DNA of 64,000 nucleotides from Streptomyces specialis (GTDB taxonomy: Bacteria > Actinomycetota > Actinomycetes > Streptomycetales > Streptomycetaceae), in assembly GCF_001493375.1 (NCBI RefSeq), contig NZ_LN929896.1, positions 584,808 through 648,807 of the forward strand. Direction: 5' to 3'. The notes beneath the pieces were generated by a model that was not told the origin of the DNA, ran no database searches, and worked only from the letters and a program-made list of their open reading frames with translations. Positions within the stretch are counted from its first letter, which is position 1, and every line of letters begins with the position of its first letter. The translations under genes were made by a program, and so were the position numbers. Shown here in pieces: positions 32,448-41,434 of the stretch.

Positions 32448-34544
32448 TCACGCGCGTTCCGCGTACCGGTGGGCCTCGTGCAGGAGGCCGGCGGCGCGCG
32501 GCTGGGCGTGGGTGCCCAGTTCGCGGAACATCGCGCCGATGGTGTGGTTCAGCTCGGGGGCGGTGACGGGCAGCCGGTTGCGCGGGTCGGTGGCCAGCCA
32601 CAGGGACGTGACCAGGACGGTGAGCGCGCGGTGGTCGCGGAACGAGCGGGGGGCCAGTTCCTCGGCGAGCCGCAGCGCCCGGCGCGACGCGGGCGGGCCG
32701 GGGTTGACCGGATCGCGCGACGGCGCGGCGGTGACCGCGTACAGCTCGTAGAGCCAGGCGTCCACGTCGGGCAGGGTGCCGAGGCTGACGTGCAGCCGGT
32801 CCACGACCGTCTCCAGCTCGCCCAGCGCCAGCCGGTGGTAGTACTCGTCGAGCGGTTGGCCCTGGGTGTGGTACCAGTCGCGGAGCGTGGTGTGGGTGGC
32901 CGTCCAGTCGGGCGCGTCGCCCGCCGGGCGGGTGGCCAGCTCCCGCAGCAGCAGGAGCCGCAGCCAGGGGTGGAGCACGGGCCGGCCGGGCAGCGGGACG
33001 GGGTGGCAGCGTTCGGGCAGGTAGCCGCTTCCGTGGCCGCCGCGGGTCCCGGCGTCCTCGGGCACCGGGGGTCCCAGCCACAGCCGGGCGCCGACCTCCT
33101 CCAGCAGCAGCGGGTGCCGGGCGTCGTCGAGGAGCCCGGCGTCCACGGCCGCGTCGAGTTCGCGGGCCGCCGCGCAGGTGGTGAGGGCGGCGAGCCGGTC
33201 GTCGGTGGCGTCCGTCAGCAGGTAGCGCAGGGCGGCGCGGGCGAACGGTTCGGGCGGCGCGTCGGCTTCCGGGGACGGCCAGTCCGCCTCCAGCACCGTG
33301 CGGAGCGCGGTGTCCGCGTCGCCCCGGGCGATGGCCCGGCGGACGACGTCGTGGAGCCGCCGCACGCTCCACGGGTGGCCGTAGGTGAGGCGGTGGACGA
33401 GGGGCGGGGCCCCCGCGAGCCGGGGGACGCTCTCGGCGAGCTTCCCCACCTCGTCGGCGGTCAGGTCGCGGAGGACCACGGGGTACCAGCGCCACGCCGG
33501 GTCCACGGCGGGGCGCGGCCTGGCCCGCTCCCACGCCGCGTACGAGGCGTCCTCGGGGGCGGTCAGCCGCAGGCCGCGTGACGCGGGGTCGAAGGTGCCG
33601 GGGACGCGTCCGCTGTCGGAGGCGGTGGCGACGACGAGCAGCGGGTCGAACTCCTCGCGTCCGTCGGGGGTGGTGGCGTGCTCGCGGATGTCCACCAGGA
33701 GGTCGAGGAACTGCCGGCCCCGGTTCCGGTCGATGTTGTCGAGGAGGAGGACGCAGGCGCGGTCGCGGTCGTACCGGGCGTAGTGGGCGCGCAGGTCGGC
33801 GACGAATGCCTCGCACAGGGTGCGGTCCACGGCCGCGCGGTCGCCGTGGGTCTCGCTCTGGTGGAGCCGGTTGAGGGCGACCAGCGCGTCGAGCCCCACG
33901 TACTCCTGCCGGGCGCCGTACCAGGCGAGGCCGGTGCGCCACAGCAGGCCGACGGGGAGGCGGGGCAGGCCGCTGCGGACGAGGCTCAGCAGCAGGGTCG
34001 CGCCGGGGAACTGGAGGAGGTTGAGGTCCTGGAGGAGGGCCACCACCTCGGGCAGGACGGGTCCGTTCTCGCCCGCGCCGTCCTTCCTGATCTGGCGCAG
34101 CGCCTGGCGGAGCTCGTCGCGCGGGTCGCTTCCGCCGAGTTCGAAGCTGAGGCCCATGCGGACGACGATCAGGCCGAGGGTGAGGCGGGGGAAGCGGATC
34201 GGTGGCTGGTTGCGGTGCCGGTAGGAGAGGCCGAAGGCGAGGCGGGCGGCGACCTCATGGGGCCTTCGTGGCGCGTCCGAGGCGAAGTCGTACGCCGCGT
34301 GCGGCCGGGTGGAGGCGATCCAGCCGAGCCAGTTGAGCGTCGCCGTCTTGCCGCTGCCGCGCCGGCCGAGGAGCACGATGAGGGGCAGCTCGCGGCCCCG
34401 CCGCCGCTCCTCGCGGTTCTGTCCCGGACGCCTGCGGCACTGGTCGAACAGGATCTCGATGCCTCTGATCCCTCGTGGATGCTCCGGTCGCGTGACCACT
34501 TCCGCCCCCTGTGGCTCCTGCTTCTCGCGCGGCCCCCCGCACAT
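32448..34544 (-). CDS. P-loop NTPase of unknown function (STAND/AAA-like)
   Basis: A protein of about 698 residues. Walker A is LLGRRGSGKTATLNWLG near residue 60, Walker B is ACVLLLDNIDRNRGRQFLD near 265, and a sensor-like VVATASDSGRVPGTF follows. A winged-helix-type segment (PLVHRLTYGHPWSVRRLHDV) and a helical C-terminal half with TPR-like character come after. Two starts are possible: ATG 34544 or GTG 34499 (VVTRPEHPRGIRG) with a gggggcgga site just before it, which may be the true one. There is no signal or membrane helix. It is followed by a membrane-anchored receptor-like gene. The architecture resembles signal-transduction NTPases, but I cannot assign a function. Confidence 0.8.
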   Translation of the reverse strand: MCGGPREKQEPQGAEVVTRPEHPRGIRGIEILFDQCRRRPGQNREERRRGRELPLIVLLGRRGSGKTATLNWLGWIASTRPHAAYDFASDAPRRPHEVAARLAFGLSYRHRNQPPIRFPRLTLGLIVVRMGLSFELGGSDPRDELRQALRQIRKDGAGENGPVLPEVVALLQDLNLLQFPGATLLLSLVRSGLPRLPVGLLWRTGLAWYGARQEYVGLDALVALNRLHQSETHGDRAAVDRTLCEAFVADLRAHYARYDRDRACVLLLDNIDRNRGRQFLDLLVDIREHATTPDGREEFDPLLVVATASDSGRVPGTFDPASRGLRLTAPEDASYAAWERARPRPAVDPAWRWYPVVLRDLTADEVGKLAESVPRLAGAPPLVHRLTYGHPWSVRRLHDVVRRAIARGDADTALRTVLEADWPSPEADAPPEPFARAALRYLLTDATDDRLAALTTCAAARELDAAVDAGLLDDARHPLLLEEVGARLWLGPPVPEDAGTRGGHGSGYLPERCHPVPLPGRPVLHPWLRLLLLRELATRPAGDAPDWTATHTTLRDWYHTQGQPLDEYYHRLALGELETVVDRLHVSLGTLPDVDAWLYELYAVTAAPSRDPVNPGPPASRRALRLAEELAPRSFRDHRALTVLVTSLWLATDPRNRLPVTAPELNHTIGAMFRELGTHAQPRAAGLLHEAHRYAERA

Positions 34545-34745
34545 CGCGCGCCCCCGCGCACACGCAGCGTATGCGGGCGCTGACCACATCGTTCCACGAA
34601 GTAGCGCGCGACACAGGGGAGTTGGCCGAAGTGGGGCGGCAGGGTGCCGGATTGAGGCGTTGGTCACGCCGGGGGCGGGCCCCTGGCATCTTGTGCAACT
34701 CGTTGCATAATGGCTTCGGCCGACCGCACGCCCGAGGAGGCGCCG

Positions 34746-36770
34746 ATGACTCCGTACCCGCACCTGCTGAGCCCGCTGGACCTGGGCTTCACCACGCTGC
34801 CCAACCGGGTCCTGATGGGCTCCATGCACCTCGGGCTCGAGGAGGCCGAGGGCGGCTTCGAGCGGATGGCCGCCTTCTACGCCGCCCGCGCCCGGGGCGG
34901 CGTCGGTCTGATGGTCACCGGCGGCATCGCGCCCGGCGAGCGCGGCCGACCCTGGGAGGGCGGCGCCATGCTGACCACCGAGGAAGAAGCCGAACGGCAC
35001 ACCACCGTCACCGGCGCCGTTCACCGCGAGGGCGGCCGGATCGCCCTCCAGATCCTGCACTTCGGCCGGTACGCCTATCACGACGATCTGGTGGCGCCCA
35101 GCGCGCTCCGGGCGCCCATCAGCATGCACACCCCGCGCGCCCTCACCGACGACGAAGTCGAGGAGACGATCGAGGAGTTCGTCCGCGCGGCCGAGCTGGC
35201 CAAGCTCGCCGGGTACGACGGCGTGGAGATCATGGGCTCCGAGGGCTACCTGATCAACGAGTTCATCGCCGCGGCCACCAACCACCGCACCGACCGCTGG
35301 GGCGGCCCGTACGAGAACCGCATCCGCTTCCCCGTCGAGATCGTCCGCCGCACGCGCGAGCGCGTCGGGCCCGCGTTCATCATCGTCTACCGGCTCTCCA
35401 TGCTCGATCTCGTCCCCGGTGGCTCCACGCTGGAGGAAGTCACGCTGCTGGCCCGGGAGATCGAGGCGGCCGGGGCCACCCTCCTCAACACCGGCATCGG
35501 CTGGCACGAGGCCCGCATCCCCACCATCGCCACCTCCGTGCCGCGCGGCGCCTTCGCCTGGGTCACCCAGCGGCTGATGGGCTCCGTCTCCATCCCGCTG
35601 ATCACCAGCAATCGCGTCAACACCCCGGAGAAGGCCGAGGAGTTGCTCGCCACGGGCTGCGCCGACATGGTGTCGATGGCCCGGCCGTTCCTCGCCGACC
35701 CCGACTTCGTCGCCAAGTCCGCCGCCGGACGCGCCGAGGAGATCAACACCTGCATCGGCTGCAACCAGGCGTGCCTGGACCACACGTTCAGCCTCCGGAT
35801 CGCCTCCTGCCTGGTGAACCCGCGCGCCGCGCACGAGACCGAGCTGGTCCTCTCCCCCACCCGCCGCCGCAAGCGGATCGCGATCGTCGGCGCCGGCCCG
35901 GCCGGGCTGTCGTGCGCCGTCGCCGCCGCCGAACGCGGGCACCACGTCACCCTGTTCGACGCGGACGACCGGATCGGCGGCCAGCTCACCATGGCCCGGC
36001 GGGTGCCCGGCAAGGAGGAGTTCGACGAGACCCTGCGGTACTACCGCGTCCAGCTCGCCGCCCACGGCGTGGACGTCCGCCTCGACACCACCGTCACACC
36101 CGAACTCCTGGAAGCCTCGCCCGGGTTCGACGAGATCGTCGTCGCCACCGGCGTCACCCCGCGCGTGCCGGAGATCCCCGGCGTGGACCACCCGATGGTG
36201 GTCAGCTACGTCGATGTGCTGCGCGGCGGCGCCGAGGTCGGCGAACGGGTCGCGGTCGTCGGCGCGGGCGGCATCGGCTTCGACATCGCCGAGTACCTCA
36301 CCGACGGCGGCGAGAAGGCGAGCCTGGACCCGGAGACGTACTTCCGCCACTGGGGCGTGGACACCTCCTACCGGGCGCGCGGCGGGCTGGGCACGCCGGA
36401 GCGCGCCCGTCCCCCGCGCTCCGTGCACCTGCTCCAGCGCAAGACCTCCAAGGTCGGCGCCGGTCTGGGCCGTACGACGGGCTGGATCCACCGCACGGAG
36501 CTGCGGCAGCGCGGCGTCACCATGGTCCCGGGCGCCGCGTACGACCGGATCGACGACGCCGGGCTGCACATCACCGTGGACGGCGCCGCCCACGTGCTGC
36601 CCGTCGACACGGTCGTGCTGTGCACCGGGCAGGAGCCGCGCCGGGACCTGTACGAGGCGCTGCGCGCCGCCGGCCGGACCCCGCACCTCATCGGCGGCGC
36701 CGACGTGGCCGCCGAACTGGACGCCAAGCGCGCCATCAAGCAGGGAACGGAGCTGGCCGCGACCCTCTGA
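34746..36770 (+). CDS. 2,4-dienoyl-CoA reductase-like NADPH:flavin oxidoreductase
   Basis: A 674-residue iron-sulfur flavoprotein of the FadH/old-yellow-enzyme group: an N-terminal FMN TIM barrel (NRVLMGSMHLGLEE, ILHFGRYAYH, GYDGVEIMGSEGYLINEF, NHRTDRWGGPYENR), a [4Fe-4S] segment (CIGCNQACLD plus ASCLVNP), and a C-terminal FAD/NADPH domain (IAIVGAGPAGLSCAVAAAER, VAVVGAGGIGFDIAEYL). It removes double bonds at even positions during unsaturated fatty-acid oxidation, though related enzymes act on other enones. ATG 34746 has gaggagg 6 bases upstream. A PadR-type regulator follows 32 bp downstream. Confidence 0.93.
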   Translation: MTPYPHLLSPLDLGFTTLPNRVLMGSMHLGLEEAEGGFERMAAFYAARARGGVGLMVTGGIAPGERGRPWEGGAMLTTEEEAERHTTVTGAVHREGGRIALQILHFGRYAYHDDLVAPSALRAPISMHTPRALTDDEVEETIEEFVRAAELAKLAGYDGVEIMGSEGYLINEFIAAATNHRTDRWGGPYENRIRFPVEIVRRTRERVGPAFIIVYRLSMLDLVPGGSTLEEVTLLAREIEAAGATLLNTGIGWHEARIPTIATSVPRGAFAWVTQRLMGSVSIPLITSNRVNTPEKAEELLATGCADMVSMARPFLADPDFVAKSAAGRAEEINTCIGCNQACLDHTFSLRIASCLVNPRAAHETELVLSPTRRRKRIAIVGAGPAGLSCAVAAAERGHHVTLFDADDRIGGQLTMARRVPGKEEFDETLRYYRVQLAAHGVDVRLDTTVTPELLEASPGFDEIVVATGVTPRVPEIPGVDHPMVVSYVDVLRGGAEVGERVAVVGAGGIGFDIAEYLTDGGEKASLDPETYFRHWGVDTSYRARGGLGTPERARPPRSVHLLQRKTSKVGAGLGRTTGWIHRTELRQRGVTMVPGAAYDRIDDAGLHITVDGAAHVLPVDTVVLCTGQEPRRDLYEALRAAGRTPHLIGGADVAAELDAKRAIKQGTELAATL

Positions 36771-36802
36771 CCCCCCGGCGGCCGGTCCCTAGGATGCCTG
36801 AC

Positions 36803-37348
36803 ATGTCCCTCCCGCACGCCATCCTCACCGCCCTGCTCGAAAAGCCCTCCTCCGGTCTGGAGCTGACCCGCCGCTTCGACCGGTCGATCGGCTACTTCTG
36901 GTCCGCGACGCACCAGCAGATCTACCGCGAGCTGGGCCGCCTGGAGGAGGCGGGACTGATCCGGGCGCTGCCGTCCGCGCAGCCGGCGCGGGGCGGGCGC
37001 AAGGAGTACGAGGTGCTGCCCGCCGGCCGCGCGGAACTGGCGTCGTGGACGTCCACGAGCATGCTCCCGCGCCCCATGCGCGACCCGCTGCTGTTGCGGC
37101 TGCGGGCGGCGGCCGTGGTCGGCACGGAGGGGATCGAGGACGAGCTGAGTCGCCATCTTGCCCAGCACGAGCGGCAGTTGGCCGAGTACGAGGCGATCGA
37201 GAAGCGGGACTTCCCGCCGGACCGCGACATGCCGGAGGACCGGCTGCGGCTGCTGGTGCTGCGGGCCGGCATCGGCTTCGAGTCCGGCTGGATCGCCTGG
37301 CTCACCGAGGCCCTCGCCGAGGTCCGCCGGATCAGCGCGACGCCGTAG
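36803..37348 (+). CDS. PadR family transcriptional regulator
   Basis: A 181-residue PadR repressor: an N-terminal winged helix (SLPHAILTALLEKPSSGLEL, FDRSIGYFWSATHQQIYREL, LEEAGLIRALPSAQPARGGR, KEYEVLPAGRAELASW) and a C-terminal Vir-type helical dimerisation domain. PadR proteins respond to phenolic acids or drugs. ATG 36803 is preferred; an in-frame ATG at 36794 is also possible. Its position behind the dienoyl-CoA reductase suggests it controls that enzyme, possibly by autoregulating a two-gene operon. Confidence 0.92.
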   Translation: MSLPHAILTALLEKPSSGLELTRRFDRSIGYFWSATHQQIYRELGRLEEAGLIRALPSAQPARGGRKEYEVLPAGRAELASWTSTSMLPRPMRDPLLLRLRAAAVVGTEGIEDELSRHLAQHERQLAEYEAIEKRDFPPDRDMPEDRLRLLVLRAGIGFESGWIAWLTEALAEVRRISATP

Positions 37349-37540
37349 CGGAGCCGTGGCGGACCGGCCGCCGACCGGCCCGCCGACCGGCCGGAAATAT
37401 TCATCGGCGCAAACGGGAACCGCGCGGGCGGGCGGAGCGTTTTCCCGGGTGACCCGTTTCCGTCCGGCCCGACCGAGGACTCGTTTTCGGCCGGGCCGGA
37501 GTCTCGGGCGGGCCCGCCTCGCGCGGCGGGTGCGGCGCGC

Positions 37541-38023
37541 TCAGCTCTCGCGCCAGCCGAGCTTGATCAGCCGGTTCCTGGCGTCCTCGGAGACCTCGGT
37601 GTCGGCCACCACGTCGTAGCGGGCGGCGACGATGCGGCTGCGCGAGGCGAAGTCCCGGTGCCCCCCGCTGAAGGCGTGGCTCGCGAAGCCGAAGACGGCG
37701 CCGAAGAGCGCGCCGTAGAGCAGGCCGCTCAGCATCAGGATCAGCACGGCGTGACCCCCCGCGGCGAACACGGACAGCAGCAGGCCGACCAGCAGCCCGA
37801 ACCAGGCGCCCGTGCCGGCCCCGGCCAGCGCGGCCTTGCCGCGTGTCATCCGCCCGAGGACCGTCTCGACCATGCGCAGGTCCGAGCCGACGATCGCGGT
37901 GCGCTCCACGGGGAAGTGGTCGTCGGACAGGAAGTCCACCGCGCGCTGCGCCCCCTCGTAGGTGTCGTACGAGCCGACCACCGGACGGTCGGTCTCCGGG
38001 GCGGCGTGCGCGTGCTGCGTCAT
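37541..38023 (-). CDS. General stress protein (YflT/GSP17M-like) membrane protein
   Basis: A 160-residue protein with an N-terminal YflT-like domain (PVVGSYDTYEGAQRAVDFLS, DDHFPVERTAIVGSDLRMVE, TVLGRMTRGKAALAG) and a central pair of glycine-rich membrane helices (GAWFGLLVGLLLSVF, AVLILMLSGLLYGALFGAVFG). The C-terminus repeats a small soluble motif (ARYDVVADTEVSEDARNRLI). ATG 38023 has aggaagggag upstream. Family members are usually controlled by stress sigma factors; a GGGTAC/T-type promoter is not obvious here. Confidence 0.85.
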   Translation of the reverse strand: MTQHAHAAPETDRPVVGSYDTYEGAQRAVDFLSDDHFPVERTAIVGSDLRMVETVLGRMTRGKAALAGAGTGAWFGLLVGLLLSVFAAGGHAVLILMLSGLLYGALFGAVFGFASHAFSGGHRDFASRSRIVAARYDVVADTEVSEDARNRLIKLGWRES

Positions 38024-38100
38024 CGTGAGACTCCCTTCCTCGCCCTCCAGCGTGCGCCCGTCCGGGGCATCGCGCAAAAGGAGCGGCGGGAGGGGAGACG

Positions 38101-39153
38101 TCACTCCCCGAGGGTGAGGACCACCTTGATGTCCTCGGGCGCCGGGGCGTACGCCTCCGCGAAGCGGTCCAGCGGCACGCGGCGGGTGATCAGCCGTTCC
38201 AGCCACGCGGCGTCGGCCCCGGCCAGGGCTTCGGCGGCCTGCCGGTAGTGGCGGAGGTTGGCGTTGACGGAGCCCACCACCACGTTGTTCTCCAGCACCA
38301 GCTCCCGGTTGAGGCAGCCCGCGTCCACGGTGAGGTGGCGGCCGGACGGGGAGACGCCGGTCAGGCAGATGACGCCGTAGGGCGCGGTGCCCGCCATGGC
38401 GTCCAGGACGAGGCGGCCGACGCCGGTCGCTTCGATCACGATGTCCGGCTGGAGCGCCGAGGTGACCTTGTCCAGTTCGTCGGTGTGGTAGGTCGCGCCG
38501 AGGTCCGCGACCAGGCCGGGTTTCGGTCCCCCGGTGACCCGGTCCAGCACGTGGACGTCGAGTCCCCGCTGCGCGCCGAGCAGCGCGGCCAGCAGCCCGA
38601 TCGGGCCCGCCCCGGTGACCAGCACCCGGCGCGGCGCGAACCAGGCGCGGGCGCCGACGCGTTCGACCTGCTCCCATGCCTTGGCCACCACGCTGGCCGG
38701 CTCCATCAGGACCCCGACCCGTTCGAGTCCCGGATCGAGCGGGACGGCGTACCCGGGCTCCACGGTCCACACCTCGGCCGCGTAGCCGTCGCGTTCCTTG
38801 ATGCCGCGCTCGGTGTACCCGTCGTTGCGGCACATGTCGAACTCCCCGTGCGCGCACGCCCCGCACGGCTCGGGGTCGGGGCGCCGGACGACGCCGACGA
38901 CGAGGTCCCCGGCGGCGAACCCGCTGCCGGGCGGGGCCTGGCGGACCCGGCCGAGCGACTCGTGCCCGAGGACCAGCCGCCGGTGGCCCTCCGGTGCCCG
39001 GCCGTACGCGCCGGAGATGATCTCCCGGTCGGTGCCGCAGACCCCGACGGCCAGCCCGTCCACGAGCAACTCGCCGTCTGTGGGCTCGGGTTCGGGCAGG
39101 TCGGAGAGTGCGAGCGAGTCGGGCTCGGGCGGGCGGACGGTGACGGCGCGCAT
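38101..39153 (-). CDS. Glucose 1-dehydrogenase-like zinc alcohol dehydrogenase (MDR)
   Basis: A 350-residue medium-chain dehydrogenase. Catalytic Zn ligands are VCGTDREI and GHESLGRV; a structural Zn site is suggested by PEPCGACAHGEFDMCRNDGY. RDGYAAEVWTV and MEPASVVAKAWEQ match the glucose dehydrogenase group of Sulfolobus and Thermoplasma and Streptomyces relatives. The nucleotide site is VLVTGAGPIGLLAALLGAQR. It oxidises an aldose with NAD(P)+; the true sugar is uncertain. ATG 39153. It is co-oriented with the neighbouring genes. Confidence 0.9.
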   Translation of the reverse strand: MRAVTVRPPEPDSLALSDLPEPEPTDGELLVDGLAVGVCGTDREIISGAYGRAPEGHRRLVLGHESLGRVRQAPPGSGFAAGDLVVGVVRRPDPEPCGACAHGEFDMCRNDGYTERGIKERDGYAAEVWTVEPGYAVPLDPGLERVGVLMEPASVVAKAWEQVERVGARAWFAPRRVLVTGAGPIGLLAALLGAQRGLDVHVLDRVTGGPKPGLVADLGATYHTDELDKVTSALQPDIVIEATGVGRLVLDAMAGTAPYGVICLTGVSPSGRHLTVDAGCLNRELVLENNVVVGSVNANLRHYRQAAEALAGADAAWLERLITRRVPLDRFAEAYAPAPEDIKVVLTLGE

Positions 39154-39198
39154 ACCCCCAGCGTCGCACGGGCCCGCCCGCCGGGCGACCCGGGCGGC

Positions 39199-40408
39199 TC
39201 AGCCGATCGGGTAGGCCACCAGCGTCCCGACCGTCTCCTCGGTGAAGACGCCCATCCCGGGCAGGTGCGCCAGCGGCAGCGAGGTCCCGGCCGCCATCTC
39301 GGTGAACTCGCCACTGGCGATGTCGAGTTCGACCGGGGCGTCGCCTTCGTCCGTGCCGGCCAGGCCGAACGCCCGGCCGTCGTCGGTCACCGCGAAGAAC
39401 CGGACCGGGTTGGTGTTCTCCGTCTCCGCGAAGCAGTGGCCGGTCCCCTCCTCCAGGTCGAACACCCGGTGCCCGTACGCCAGATAGCGGCCGTCGGCGG
39501 AGACGGCCTGGTTCTCGTCCTCGGCGGGCGTGTCGTTCGCCCCGTAGGTCTCCGGGCACCTCACCGTGGCCCGCGTCTCGCCGGTCGCGCCGTCCAGCAC
39601 CGCCCACACCGTCTCGGAGCTGCCCTCCTTGCCGTACCACCGGGCGACGAGCGCGGTGTCGGTGACCTGATCGACGAACGCGCTGTCCTCGGCGGCGTTC
39701 TCCGGCCGGGCGGTGCCGCTCGACCAGGCGCCGGGCACCCAGAAACCGGAGTAGCCGTAGCTGTCCACGAGCAGCGGCCCGGCCTCGGTCACCCCGATGA
39801 TCTCCCCGCTGACCGGGCAGTCGTCGCAGCCGTCCGGCACGTCCAGGGTCTCCGGGTCGTACGTCGTGCGCTCGCCGGTCGCGGGGTCCACCGCGACCGC
39901 GACGCCGTCGTCGCCCGTGACGAGCACGGCCGCGCCGCCGTCCGTGACCGTGCCCGAGCCGTCGATCTCGATGTGGTGGGCGGGCTCGACCGCCTCGCCT
40001 GAGCCGGTCGCGGGGAAGATGTCGAGGGAGACGATCTCCTCGCCCCGGCTCACGGCGTCCGCGCCGCTGGTCCCCGTCGACCAGGCCACGAGGTGGTCGG
40101 CGTCGCCGGTGGAGACCGTCAGGGAGTGCACGGTGCCGTCCTCCTCGACGGCCCGCACGGGCGCACTCGTCCAACTCGGCGTGCCGTCGGCCGCGTCCAG
40201 CACGGTGAAGCCGCCCTCGGCGGTCTCCTCACCGGTGAAAACGGCCACCGCCGGGGTGCCGGGGAGGACATACCGGGTGCCCGCGAGGTCCGACTGCCAG
40301 CCCTGGCCGGTGTCGTATCCCTCGGGGACGGCCAACTGGACGGTGGGCCGCTGGGGTTCGGCGTCGTCGCCACCACCGTCCTGGGAAACCCCGCCACTCC
40401 CGCCCTTC
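39199..40408 (-). CDS. PQQ-like beta-propeller lipoprotein, main part (5' end cut by adapter)
   Basis: About 400 residues of an extracellular protein with repeated beta-propeller-like blades: TRYVLPGTPAVAVFTGEETA, FTVLDAADGTPSWTSAPVRA, AVAVDPATGERTTYDP, VWAVLDGATGETRATVRCPE, RYLAYGHRVFDLEEG. The upstream end reads GGSGGVSQDGGGDDAEPQRP, a typical post-lipobox linker, and then enters adapter sequence at 40409. The matching signal peptide is at 40533-40592, so a single gene is interrupted. Function is unknown; such proteins are common surface lipoproteins. Confidence 0.8.
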
Positions 40409-40532
40409 TAACTATGTAATCGGTCTATATTGTCTGATTGTGGCGTGTTTCTCGCCGAAGCCGGCATCGCATTTGCGTGCATGGCCCGTGGGCTCGGAGA
40501 TGGGTGGGCTCGGAGATGTGAAAAAGAGACAG
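40409..40532. other. Nextera i7 (P7) adapter inside a lipoprotein gene
   Basis: The block gaagccggcatcgcat (corrupted P7), an index-like 8-mer, then ccgtgggctcggagat (twice) and atgtgaaaaagagacag (to 40532) follow the P7-side Nextera adapter. The reverse frame gives ISEPTHLRAH, another adapter-derived peptide. It separates signal peptide and body of one lipoprotein gene. Confidence 0.95.
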
Positions 40533-40592
40533 CCCACAGGCGGCCAGCGCCCCCGCCACGACAACACCCACGAGCACGTTCCAGACCCGCAT
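40533..40592 (-). CDS. Lipoprotein signal peptide, 5' end of the split gene
   Basis: Exactly 20 codons read MRVWNVLVGVVVAGALAACG from ATG 40592: a charged start, hydrophobic core and the lipobox ALAAC, with Cys at position 19. The next bases are adapter. Joined to the body that begins GGSGGVSQD at about 40400 it makes a normal secreted lipoprotein of roughly 420 residues. Confidence 0.85.
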
Positions 40593-40638
40593 CGCGCGTC
40601 TCCCCTTCGCCACCACACCGAAGCCATACCGTAGCGGC

Positions 40639-40670
40639 GCCACCATCTCCCCTACCACCAAGGCCCGTTA
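40639..40670. repeat. 32-bp perfect direct repeat, copy 1
   Basis: The sequence starting gccaccatctcccctacc is identical to 41434-41465. It lies just outside the lipoprotein gene start and marks the left edge of an accessory segment. Confidence 0.9.
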
Positions 40671-40674
40671 CGGA

Positions 40675-40722
40675 CGACATCCACCTGACCGAGAGCCAGA
40701 CCCTCCCCTTCAAACCGCAGGT
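40675..40722 (-). pseudogene. Fragment of a GNAT gene
   Basis: These 48 bases are about 80-85% identical to 42793-42840 inside the intact acetyltransferase gene (segment encoding LRFDGEGLARGQVNV). No start or continuation is present; it is a relic. Confidence 0.6.
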
Positions 40723-40832
40723 GAAGTCGTCGTCGAGCCAGACGAAGGGGGCTCCGGCGGCGTGTTTGGCCAGAGATGGTGTTCATCGGTCATGCTTCAG
40801 CAACTGAGCCAGATGATCGGATGGAGCCCTGG

Positions 40833-41171
40833 ATGATCACCTTCGAAGTCCGCAACGACGAGCTGGTTGCCTCCCTCAACCGCCAGCTCGCCGAAGCCGG
40901 GATCACCGAGGGGGCGATCGTTTCCCTGGTCGGCGCCACGGAGGACTTCACCATCTCCACCATGCCCGCCGACGACGCCCTGAAGGACAACATCACCACC
41001 TACAGCCTCCCTGCGGAGATGACCGGCACCGGCGAGATCAAGAACGGCTTCGTCCATATCCACGTCGTCATGGGCGTCGAAGGCGACAAGGCCATGGCCG
41101 GCCACCTCCACGCTGCCACCATCAAGACCCACTTCGCCCGCGCCTACGTCCTGCCCACCGAAGCGGCCTGA
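40833..41171 (+). CDS. PPC-domain (DUF296) protein
   Basis: A 112-residue single-domain protein: ITFEVRNDELVASLNRQLAE, GITEGAIVSLVGATEDFTIS, TYSLPAEMTGTGEIKNGFVH, IHVVMGVEGDKAMAGHLHAA. This is the PPC/AT-hook-associated trimeric fold, found alone in bacteria, where its role is unknown (possible DNA-binding or metal protein because of the conserved His pairs). ATG 40833 follows ggag at 6 bases; ATG 40821 is an alternative. The gene is bracketed by a 32-bp direct repeat and gene fragments, so it is probably a recent insertion. Confidence 0.85.
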   Translation: MITFEVRNDELVASLNRQLAEAGITEGAIVSLVGATEDFTISTMPADDALKDNITTYSLPAEMTGTGEIKNGFVHIHVVMGVEGDKAMAGHLHAATIKTHFARAYVLPTEAA

Positions 41172-41196
41172 CCCCCTCCAGCCTTCCCCGGTGGAC

Positions 41197-41434
41197 GTCG
41201 CCCGCTGGCTCAACGGCCGCTACACGGAAGCGACTGGACGCGAACTTTTCGCCGATGCCGTCGAGTTGGTCCGCCTGGCCGGATGGATGGCGGGCGACGA
41301 GGGCCATCAGGGTTTGGCCCAGCGGTACTACGCCCACTCCTACCGCCTGGCCGCCGAGGCCGGGCACGCCGAAGTGGCGGCAACGGCCCTGCGCGGCATG
41401 GCCGTCCAGGCCATCGACCTCGGTCACCGCGCAG
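41197..41434 (+). pseudogene. Internal fragment of an XRE/TPR regulator gene
   Basis: 238 bases match 43868-44105 of the downstream XRE gene without indels and with only about a dozen mismatches. It encodes VARWLNGRYTEATGRELF through AAEAGHAEVAATALRGMAVQ. It has no HTH part and no C-terminus, and ends exactly where the second 32-bp repeat starts. Confidence 0.9.

Noticed and set aside
40409..40713. Short ORFs on both strands around 40.4-40.7 kb
   Set aside because: They are made of P7 adapter and fragments of the lipoprotein signal peptide.
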